64,000 bases of DNA from Microstegium vimineum. Its lineage: Eukaryota; Streptophyta; Magnoliopsida; Poales; Poaceae. Of the stretch, positions 54,793 through 64,000 are shown in pieces (position 1 is the stretch's first letter; each line of letters opens with the position of its first letter). The stretch covers positions 1,984,001-2,048,000 of the forward strand of contig CM039119.1 of assembly GCA_022036555.1 (NCBI GenBank), in the 5' to 3' direction. A program made the translations under genes and the position numbers. The notes beneath the pieces are model-generated. The model did not search any database and was not told where the DNA came from. It worked only from the letters and a program-made list of their open reading frames with translations.

Positions 54793-57700
54793 TTAGACAT
54801 AAGCCACAGTTATTATTCCTAAATTTCTCAGCTTCCTGACAGACTTCAAACGTCTTTTCACGTGTCTTGTTGACTTCGCATTATCCTTTGCACTATTCAC
54901 TTTAGTGATCACGGTTTGATTATCATAGTTCGTAAGGATAGCCGGTATTGGTTTTTCAACCACCGGCAGGTCACACAAGAGCTCACGCAGCCACTCTGCC
55001 TCTGCAGATGCTATATCTAAAGCAGTAAGTTCTGCTTCCATGGTCGACTTAGTCAAAATAGTCTGTTTACAAGACCTCCATGACACTGCGCCACCTCCAA
55101 GAGTAAAAACATACCCACTAGTGGCATAGATTTGATTAATATCAGAAATCCAGTTCGCATCACTATATCCCTCTAGCACAGCTGGGTGCCCAGAATAGTG
55201 AATCCCAAAACTCATTGTACCTTTAAGATAGCGCAAGAACCTTTCAAGTGCATTTCAATGATTATCACCTAGGTTGGACATGTACCTACTCAATTTGCAC
55301 ACAGCAAAAGAGATATCTGGTCTGGTTGCGCTAGCTAGATACATGAGTGAACCGACAATTTGAGAATATCTCAACTGATCTTTAGCACTCTTTTTGTTCT
55401 TTCTTAGTGTCACACTAGGATCACAAGGTGTTGGAGAAGGCTTGCTATCCATAAAGCTAAATCGGTTTAAAAGTTTCTCAACATAGTGTGATTGCAACAA
55501 AGTAATCACACTCTCTTCTTTAATCAGCTTGATATTTAGAATTACATCAGCTTATCCTAGATCTTTCATGTCAAAACTCTTTAACAGAAAAGACTTGACT
55601 TCATTTATTACATCAATATTTGTTCCAAAGATTAAAATATCATCAACATATAAGTATAGAATAACAGATTGGCCCCCACCATGTCGATAGTACGCAGACC
55701 TATCAACCTCATTAACAGCAAAGCCCGCACTAGTTAAAGTAGTGTCAAACTTCTCATGCCATTGTTTAGGTGCTTGTTTCAAGCCATACAACGATTTCAA
55801 TAACTTACACACCTTTTGCTCTTCACCTTTTACTACAAACCCATCAGGCTGATCCATATAAATCTCCTCATCCAACTCTCCATTAAGAAAAGTTGTCTTC
55901 ACGTCCATTTGATGAACGAGAAGACCATATGAGGTAGCCAGAGAAAGTAGAACTCGAATAGTGGTCATTCTAGCAACAGGTGAATAAGTATCAAAGAAAT
56001 ACTCGCCTTCCTTCTTGGTATAACCCTTAGCCATAAGCCGAGCCTTGTACTTATCAATAGTACCATCAGGTCTAAGCTTCTTCTTGAATACCCACTTACA
56101 ACCAATGGGTTTAGAACCAAATGGCAACTCAGATAACTCCCAAGTTCCATTAGAAAGAATTGAGTCTATCTCGCTCCGAACAGCTTCTTTCCAATCATCT
56201 GCATCTGGTGATGCATATGCCTTTGTGATATAAGTGGGAGTATCGTCCACAAGGTACACAATGAAATCATCACCAAAATATTTTGCAATCCTTTGTCTCT
56301 TGTTCCTCATGGGAACTTCATTTCATCCTCCTCTAAGACTTCTTCAAGTGGTTGTTCAAAAGATCAACGGGATGCTCGGTAGGTATAGTAAAATCAGGAG
56401 CTAATTCAGTAGAAAAGTTAGCATTGCTATGCATATCTTTCATAGGAAATATATTCTCAAAAAATATAGCATCACGAGATTCAAAGATTGTATCTACATG
56501 CATATCAGGAACTTCGGATTTTACTACTAAAAATCTATAAGCAATGCTATGGTGAGCATATCCTAGAAAGACACAGTCCATAGTCTTCGGCCCAAGCTTA
56601 CGCTTCTTAGAAATTGGAACATTTACTTTAGCCAAACATCCCCATGTGCGCAAGTATGAAAGTGATGGTTTCCTACCAACCCAAATCTCATATGGAGTTG
56701 TTTCCTTATTTCTGTTTGGAATTCTATTCAGGACATGACTCGCAGTCAATAAAGCTTCCCCCCACCATGCCTTAGATAGTCCAGCAGTGTCTAACATGGT
56801 GTTCACCAAGTCAGTCAACGTGCGGTTTTTCCTCTCGGCAATCCCGTTTGATTCGGGTGAATAGGGAGCAGTCCTCTCATGAATAATGCCATGTTCCGCA
56901 CAGAACTCATCAAATAGTATAGAAAAATATTCACCACCATGATCAGACCTTAGATATTTAATCTTTCTCTCTAACTGATTTTCAACTTTAGCCTTATAGA
57001 TTTTAATGTAGTCTAGCGATTCATCGTTAGTTTTTAGCAAGTAAACATAGCAAAATCTAGTTACATCATCAATTAAAGTCGTGAAATATTTCTTTCCACC
57101 TTTTGTCAACACACCATTCATCTCGCAAAGATCAGAATGTATGAGTTCAAGAGGCGCCAAGTTTCTCTCCTCCGCTGTCTTATGAGGCTTTCGAGGTTGC
57201 TTTGATTGCACACAACTATGGCACTTAGAACCTTTGGTAATAGTGAAATCTAGAATTAAACTCAAGCTAGATAAACGTGACATCAAGCCAAAATTCACAT
57301 GACATAAACGAGAATGCCAAACATTTGAATTATCATTAATGGTGCCACAAATATGATTAATTGGCTTATTACTAAAATCTGCCAAAGAAAAGCGGAACAA
57401 GCCTCCGCATTCATAGCCTTTACCAATAAATTGCCCATGCTTGGACATAACTACTTTATTGGACTCTAATACTACCTTAAACACATCTCTCAAAAGAAGG
57501 GATACGCTAACAAGGTTCTTGTGAATAGTAGGGATATGCTGTACGTTCTTCAATTGCACGATCTTCCCCGAAGTAAACTTCAGATCTACCGTGCCAACAC
57601 CACGAACAGAAGCATGTGACCCATTCCCCATTAGGACGGAGGAACCTTGGAGCCCCTGGTAAGAAGAAAACAAAGAGATATCAGCACACACGTGAATATT

Positions 57701-58089
57701 AGCACATGTATCAACCCACTAACTTGGTGATTAAAAAACTGATAGTACAGTAGGGAAATCACCATACCCTTCATCAGTTTTGCTAGTAGTCACGAGATTG
57801 GCCTTCTTTTTCTCTTTTTGGTCCGCTCGTTCCGAACAATCTTTAGCAAAATGACCAAGCTCTCCACAGGTGAAGCAAGACATCTCAGCTTTGTCTTTCT
57901 TCTTCTTCTTGAAGGGAGTAGTTGATTTGTCATTGAAAAGCTTAACCTTTACTTTGTTTTTGCCATGGTTTCTCTGGACAAAGTGGGTACTAGCTCTATC
58001 CTCGTTCCCCTTCTCAGTGTTGTCTTTAGCCCGAGCCTTCTCTTCAACATCAAGAGATGCTATCAGGTTTTCAACTGATATTTTCTGTC
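54793..58089 (-). pseudogene. Ty1/copia gag-pol, 5' end displaced by a gypsy insertion
   Basis: On minus from 58089: the gag end with zinc knuckle CFTCGELGHFAKDC (about 57850); protease motif VDTCANIHV (about 57700), where Gly of the usual D-T-G-A is Cys; gag-pre-integrase (WHSRLCHVNFGLMSRL, CHSC); integrase core (HSDLCEM, LRSDHGGEYF, PYSPESNGIAERKN); RT (CKWVFKKK, QMDVKTTFLNG, LYVDDILIFG); RNase H ([22 protein letters not shown]). Breaks seen: two stops between gag and protease (about 57720-57735), TAA at 55552-55554 at the RT/RNase H link, TGA at about 55255, and TAA at 54793. The frame is otherwise continuous, so decay is moderate. The gag N-terminus and 5' LTR lie beyond the gypsy element. 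Confidence 0.88.
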
Positions 58090-58572
58090 TGTTGACACCG
58101 TTTTTCGACACAAGTCAAATGGGCTGAGGCTTGACTGGTTAGCGGCCGTTCTCCATCGGTATCAGGAGTTGATAGTGCCGATGGAAGGGTGCTGCAAGAA
58201 TATTAAGTGTTTTGCCGAGCCGACAAGATCGGTGAAGTCTTGCTGAAAGTAATTGCCGATGAAGAGTCCTTGCTGATTGCCGATGAGCTGCTATTGCCGA
58301 TTGCCGATGAAGGGGCCTTGCCGATTGCTAATAAGGAGTACCTCTAGGCTTTGGCAATCCGGGCGCATCGCTGTTTGCCTCGTCTAGCTCTGCTCTAGTT
58401 ACCCCTGATCAATCTGAGCCTTGACGTCCGGGCGCATCGCTGTCGTCTCGTTCAGTTTGTTCTAGTTATCATCTTTGTCGATTGATTGGTCAAATCGACT
58501 GGCACGCCCTCGACATCGAGCTTTGGGTAATAGCCCGAGGTGTTCACAGATCTGACGCTTTTTGTATCAACA
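58090..58572 (+). repeat. 5' LTR of the gypsy element, 483 bp
   Basis: Bounded by TGTTGA at 58090 and TCAACA at 58572, a 6-bp inverted terminal match. It contains six GCCGAT words, mostly at 58240-58330. No clear TATA box was seen. Confidence 0.75.
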
Positions 58573-58600
58573 CCTCTTTTGGCACACCCGGTGGGACCAG
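58573..58600 (+). promoter_or_regulatory. Primer-binding-site region of the gypsy element
   Basis: CTTTTGGCACACCCGGTGGGACC follows the LTR; this block is typical just after the 5' LTR of grass Tat elements. The primer tRNA was not identified. Confidence 0.45.
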
Positions 58601-58624
58601 ATTATACAAATCTACATATTCGGC

Positions 58625-61600
58625 ATGGCTGATCACGCCGATGTCAACCAGAGGAATGTCATTGAAGTGTCTGAGGCCGATCTGAAAGATGATCAAAAGC
58701 AGGCCATGGAGCGGGCTATGGAGGAATACAGGCAGCTGTATCTCAAATCCTTCAGCCTCAGCAGGAGCGGCGAAGCAATTTAGAAGCAGGATCCGTCGTT
58801 GCCACGGCAGGTCACGTTCGACGCCAACCCTGGTAAGCTACAAGAGATGGTTAATACTGCTGTAAATCAGGCATTGATTAACCAATCCAGTGTGCTGTCC
58901 AATACCGTCTACAATGCCTTCGCGCAAACATTCAAAGAAGGGCATGCACCGCGATATGTCGGTCCAGCGTACCATCAACCTGGATTGGCATCTGCAAGCC
59001 CATCGGCGGCCCACATGGCGTCTTCCGTCCCTGTGGAACCGTCTGCCGATGTGGCTACATCACCGAGACCGAACGCTGGCGATACTACCAAGTTCAACGC
59101 AGATCCAGCCGCGTCGGCAACTTCAGGGCCAGCCCCCGCTAACTGGTGGGGATACGGTATGCCTCTGAATCTATACGCTGGTTCTAATCTGGTGCAGGGA
59201 GACGGTTCCGCCTGGAGGAATTCTACAGCATCGGCAACGCAGTCACAACCGATGACTCATATGATGCATAACTCTGCGCCTGCTCCAACCATACAAGTGC
59301 CATCAGATGATCTCCAAGTAATCCCCAAGATACCTCTGATGCCACCATCAGCAAGCTCTGTACCGATGCAACATATTATAACCACCGGCAGTCAATCTCT
59401 GGCGGCCAACTCTCAAGCTGGAATTCCGATTCCCCAAGGTAATCTGGTGATCAATTGCTCTAGAATTCAAGAGCCGCATGCTCCGGTCAGCTATCAACCA
59501 TCGGCAAGTCATATGCCGATGCTTTATAATCATGGATGGGTCAACCAGCCACCAGCTCAGCAGCCTGGCGCGCCGATGTATTATTATGGAGGCCCAGCCT
59601 ACATTTAGGGCGAGTCATCGGTACAGCAACCGATGAATGTTACAGTCCAGCCGACTTCGCCAAGTATGCCAAATTATCCATCGGTAAGTCAACCGATGCA
59701 TAGTATGCAGATGACCGGTGCTGCGCCCACAACTACTGCACACCTTCAAGAGGTGCATCACCCGACTCCACCAAGCATGCCAAACTATCCATCGGTAAAT
59801 CAACCGATGCATAGTGTGCAAATGACTGGTGCTGCGCCGCGACTATTGCACATTTTCAAGAGGCGCGTCAGCCGACTCCACCAGTTGACAATCAGCCGAT
59901 GAGTCGGCAAGAGCAGGACGCATACTGGGTCGGTAAGATTGCCGAAGTCATGAAAGAACAATTCGGTATCAAACCCAAGGTCAACACATACTCCTATCGG
60001 ATCCCGTACCCGCCTGCATATGACTTGATTCCTCTTCCAAGTCGGTACAAGGTGCCCGATTTTACTAAGTTCTCCGGCCAAGATGACACGTCGACAATGG
60101 AGCACATCAACCGCTTCATTATCCAGTGCGGGGAAGCTGCCAGCAGGGAGGAATTAAGGGTGAGACTGTTCTCTTCATCATTGTCGGGATCGGCATTCAC
60201 GTGGTTCATATCATTGCCTCCAAATTCTATAATTACATGGGCCGATCTGGAGAGGCAATTTCACAAGTATTTCTTTGCTGGCATACATGAGAAGAAGCTT
60301 ACCGATTTGGTCAAAATGAGGCAACGCAACGACGAATCGGTGGAGAGTTTTGTGCAGAGGCTACGGGACGTAAAAAAACAAGTGCTACAGTCTGGTTCTA
60401 GATGATCGGCAATTGGCAGATTTGGCCTTCCAAGGGTTGCTGCCGCACATCAAGGACAAGTACGCGTCCCAAGAGTTTGAGAGCCTAAGTCACCTGGTGC
60501 AGAGAATTGCCGATCAAGATTTCAAAGCCTTTGAGCCCAGGAAGACTTGGAACAAGAAGGTGACCTTCATCGGGAAAGAAGACTCTGGATCGGATGAAGA
60601 GCTGAATGTCGATGCGGCCGAATGGGTGAAGGATAAGAAGCCTATGTCTTGTCCATTCGGCCAAAAGGAAACTGAAAGGTTCACTTTTGACATCACCAAG
60701 GCTGATAGGATGTTTGACCTATTGCTGCAAGAGGGGCGAATCAAGTTGGCGCCCAATAAAGTGATTCCATCGGTCAAAGAGCTCAAGAAGATTAGGTACT
60801 GCAAGTGGCATAATGCAACCTCACACAGTACCAATGACTGCAAAGTATTCAGGCAGTAGTTGCAGTCGGAGATCGAGTCTGGGCGTATCAAGTTTGAAAA
60901 CTCTAAAGTCCAGAAACCGATGAAGATAGATCAGCACCCGTTCCCAAACAACATGGTGGAGATCAGTGAAAAAACCAAAGTGCTGACATCGGAAGCTGCC
61001 AGAAGGAGCTCATCGGTAGACCCTAACTACCAAGTGCCTAAGCACGATGCAAGGAGGTTTGCCGATGATAGAAAGGGTAAGAAGGTTGCCGACGAGGGTA
61101 ACAACACCAACAGGGCTCCTGGAGTGGTGATTACTCACAAACAGCCAAGGCGATATCATCGGCAATCACGTGAAGAACAGTATCGGCAAGAAGAGGAGGA
61201 GCATCGGGAATGGCTTCGACATAAAGACCACTGGAGGTGTCCCTTCTTCGTTCATTGCTGGGAAGAAGGCATCAAGCTGCCCACTGCCGATAACTGTCCA
61301 GAATGCAATGGGTACTACACAGCCGGTCGATCAGGTAAGCGACCTTGTTTTGATGATCAGACACTCAGGTACGCCAGGCCGCTCAGAGAGGATAGATCGG
61401 CACATGATCGACTGGGGGGCAAGCTCAGTGCCCATGATCGGCTTGGCTGGCGTGTTGACCAGAGGCAGCTGGAGGAGACGGCCAATGCTAGAGTGCCCGA
61501 CAAAGAGAGATTCTCCAGAGATCCCAACATCAGAAGAAGTGCCGATGTAAGCGGCGAGAAGCAGCACCAACCCGTCTGGAAGACCAAGCTTCCTCCATGG

Positions 61601-61912
61601 TGTCCTAAGGGTTTGACTAAGACCCAGAAGAGGAGGATTCAACGCCAGCGTCGCGACGACCTATATGACAGTGCAGAACCCTCGGGAGAGAAGCAATGGA
61701 GGCCGAAGCGTAAGGATAGGGGCCCATCGGCAGATATAAACATGGTTGTCATGTTGCCGATGGAGTTCATGGCGCCCGTCAGCGATGATGAAGAAGCCGC
61801 CGACATGGCGCAGTTGGTGCTGGATCCGATGACGGCTATCTTTGAGAAGCCCGCCGAAGATGAGAGGCAGCACTTGAGGGCTCTGTTTGTTAGAGGTAAA
61901 GTGGACGGTTAG
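58625..61912 (+). pseudogene. Gypsy gag region, broken by stops and shifts
   Basis: ATG 58625 opens MADHADVNQRNVIEVSEADL. In-frame stops: TAG 58781-58783, TAG 59606-59608, TAG 60857-60859, TAG 61910-61912. The frame shifts near 59840 and again near 60400. Between them lie a Pro/Ser/Gln-rich stretch with a repeated SMPNYPSV.QPMHS.QMTGAAP unit (59666-59730, 59774-59840) and the Retrotrans_gag core (AYDLIPLPSRYKVPDF, FSGQDDTSTMEHINRF, FTWFISLPPNSI, WADLERQFHKYF). A zinc-binding-like CKWHNATSHSTNDCKVF lies at about 60800-60850, followed by a basic linker. As it stands it makes no complete Gag. Confidence 0.85.
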
Positions 61913-62397
61913 CCGATGACCAAAATGCTAGTGGATGGCGGCGCGTCGATCAATATAATGCCCTATGTCGTGTTCAGAAAGCTTGGCAAAGGTGATCAGA
62001 ACTTGGTCGAGACCGACATGAAGCTTAAGGACTTCGAAGGCAATGTGTCAACCGCCATGGGAGCCATATGTGTTGATTTAACCATCGACAGTAAGACTTT
62101 GCCGACAACGTTCTTTGTAATCAGCGGCAAAGGCACCTACAACTTGCTCCTTGGGAGGGATTGAATCCATGCTAATTGCTGTATCCCTTCTACTATGCAT
62201 CAGAGTCTGGTACAGTGGATCAGAGACAGAATTGAAGTCATCCGCGGTGAAGCCCCATCTACTGTTGCATCGGCAGAGGTAGACACTTATGAGCAGACCA
62301 GGTGTATATCTGGCGAAGCCTGGGATAAAGAGTTCCTCAAAGTTGCCGATTACCGCATCAAATCGATCCAAGCAGTCGGTCCTGAGGAGGAGTCTTA
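61913..62397 (+). pseudogene. Gypsy protease region, one stop
   Basis: Retropepsin-like: MLVDGGASINIMPYVVFRKLG carries the active-site Asp (D-G-G form). ATFFVISGKGTYNLLLGRD-type text follows, then a TGA at 62162-62164 where a Trp is usual in this family. The frame stays recognisable to 62395. Confidence 0.75.
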
Positions 62398-63482
62398 ATG
62401 GATCAGTTCGCCGATGACGGAAAATTGGGGCAGGGCTTCACGTCTGCCGATGACTTGCTCGAAATCGACATCGGCGATGGTAGTAAACCTAGGCCTACTT
62501 TTATTAGTGCTAAATTAGATTCCCAATGTAAGCAGCAGTTAATTGATTTATTAAAAGAGAATAAAGATTGTTTCGCTTGGGATTATACAGAGATGCCTGG
62601 TTTAGACCGATCGATAGTTGAACATCGGTTACCCATCAAGTCTGGTTTTCAGCCACATCGGCAGCCGGCACGCCGATGCAATCCTACTATCTTACCCGAT
62701 ATTAAGGCTGAGATTACCAAGTTGATCGAGGCTGGATTTATTCGGCAATGCCGATATGCCGATTGGATTTCTAATGTGGTTCCTGTGTATAAAAAGAATG
62801 GAAAACTTCGTGTTTGCATTGATTTCAGGAATCTGAACAAGGCTACGCCGATGGATGGCTACCCGATGCCCGTTGCCGATCTGCTGATCGATGCTGCTGC
62901 TGGGCACCAAATTATTAGCTTTATGGATGGTAATGCTGGATATAATCAGATATTCATGGCTGAAGAAGACATATCCAAGACTGTTTTCCAATGTCCAGGT
63001 CACGTTGGCTTATTTGAGTGGGTAGTCATGACTTTTGGCTTGAAGAATACCGGTGCTACCTATCAGAGGGCAATGAATTTTATCTTTCATAAGTATATCG
63101 GCACAATAGTTGAAATCTATATCGATGACGTGGTGGTTAAGTCTGGAGACTTCAAAAAGCATATTGCCGATTTGCGGAAAATATTGGAGTGCACGAGGGA
63201 CATGGGTTGAAGATGAATCCTAACAAGTGTGCGTTTGGCGTATCGGCAGGGCAGTTTCTGGGCTTCATGGTGCATCAGAGAGGCATTGAAATCGGCAGGA
63301 AATCTATTGATGCAATTAACAAGGTAGTTGCTCCCACAAACAAGACTGAGTTGCAGTCTCTGATCGGCAAGATTAATTTCATCAGAAGATTTATATCCAA
63401 TCTGTCTGGTAAGATTAAATCTTTTAGTCCTCTGTTAAAGTTGAATGCCGATCAAGAGTTTATATGGAAAGAAGAGCAGTAG
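62398..63482 (+). pseudogene. Gypsy reverse transcriptase
   Basis: 62398-63190 is open and contains the RT core: LPDIKAEITKLIEAGFI, WISNVVPVYKKNGKLRVCID, DGYPMPVADLLID, FMDGNAGYNQI, TFGLKNTGATYQRAMN and the catalytic YIDDVVVKS. One frameshift near 63192 moves the thumb region (MNPNKCAFGVSAGQFLGF) to another frame, which stops at TAG 63480-63482. The catalytic Asp pair is intact. Confidence 0.87.
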
Positions 63483-64000
63483 ACAGCCTTGGAAGAGATT
63501 AAAAGATACTTGGTAAATCCTCCGGTCTTAGTTCCACCTCAACACGGGAAGCCTTTCAGGTTATATCTGTCTGCCGATGACGGTGTTATCGGATCAGCCT
63601 TAATTCAAGAATTTGAGGGGAAAGAGCGTGTAATATACTACTTGAGCAGAGGATTGGTGGATGCTGAAACCAGGTATTCGGCCATAGAAAGATTGTGCTT
63701 ATGTTTATACTTCTCTTGCATTAAATTAAGACACTATTTACTGTCGGCCGAATGCACTGTTGTCTGCAAAGATGATGTGGTGAAGTACATGCTGTCAATG
63801 CCGATTTTGAGTGGACGAATCGGTAAGTGGATTCTAGCACTATCAGAGTTTGACCTAAGGTATGAATCGGCAAAGGCTGTTAAAGGTCAGGTGATGGCCG
63901 ATTTTGTCACTCAGCACTGCAATATGGTGAGATTTGTTGAGATTGCTCCTTGGGCTCTATTCTTTGATGGGTCCACGTGCAAGGGTGGAGCAGGTATCGG
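63483..64000 (+). pseudogene. Gypsy RNase H regions, cut by window edge
   Basis: After the stop at 63480 the frame continues: ALEEIKRYLVNPPVLVPP, LYLSADDGVIGSALIQ, VIYYLSRGLVDAETRYS, IERLCLCLYFSCIKLRHYL, KYMLSMPILSGRIGKWILAL, the first RNase H. WALFFDGSTCKGGAG at the edge is the start of the second, archaeal-type RNase H found in Tat elements. The integrase lies outside the window. Confidence 0.8.

Larger units (their letters stand above)
58090..64000 (+). mobile_element. Tat-lineage Ty3/gypsy retrotransposon, cut by window edge
   Basis: Starts at 58090 with TGTTGACACC, inside the gag of the minus-strand copia element, and runs off the right edge. It has a short LTR (58090-58572), a PBS zone, gag, protease, RT and RNase H, with a second RNase H-like start (FFDGSTCKGGAG) at the very end, the dual-RNase-H sign of the Tat lineage. 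CTGTC precedes it as the possible target duplication; the right side is not visible. GCCGAT/ATCGGC occurs about 50 times across the element. Confidence 0.85.

Overview
The window is nuclear DNA of a grass. The repeats fit a panicoid such as sorghum, sugarcane or a relative: CACTA elements with GCCGAC subterminal repeats, grass-type tRNA-derived SINEs, Stowaway and hAT MITEs, and copia and Tat-lineage gypsy retrotransposons. Genes have introns with GT..AG borders. The species call is inference; the plant and grass call is firm. Nothing bacterial, no CRISPR array and no intact RNA gene was seen.

Layout. 1-3.1 kb is LTR-retrotransposon debris with a hairpin-rich inverted repeat. 3.2-3.8 kb is the 5' end of a broken F-box gene. 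5.05-5.54 kb is a small secreted-protein gene of unknown function. 6849-17178 is a complete 10.3-kb CACTA (En/Spm) transposon with a GGC target duplication on both sides, carrying a TNPA-like and a TNPD-like gene on the minus strand. Each of those genes is one base short in a C/G run. 18.3-32.1 kb is a mirror-image cluster of four F-box genes: two on plus (both frameshifted), then two on minus (both open). A truncated LINE sits near the mirror axis. 32753-37425 is the conserved nine-exon chaperonin gene CCT5, which encodes 535 aa and is the one clear housekeeping gene. 39871-40473 is a secreted proline-rich protein with 96-bp tandem repeats.

From 41 kb rightward the window is mostly nested debris. 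It holds a broken TPR/HAT-like gene, a truncated copia element with a SINE in it, LTR fragments, an otubain-like relic, a second copia 3' end, remnants of another F-box copy, a copia element (53.4-58.1 kb, minus), and a Tat-lineage gypsy element (58.09 kb to the window edge, plus) inserted in the copia gag.

How the parts relate. The F-box family appears at seven places and seems to have spread by tandem and then inverted duplication, with transposons landing in and between copies. F2 and F3 are convergent and mirror-related, a layout able to make double-stranded RNA. CCT5 and the proline-rich gene look independent of this.

The observations I rank highest are the mirror F-box cluster, the near-intact CACTA element with one homopolymer lesion per gene, the saturation of the Tat element with GCCGAT/ATCGGC, and the otubain relic broken right at its catalytic cysteine. 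Exon borders were set by eye from splice signals and family alignment; nothing was run.
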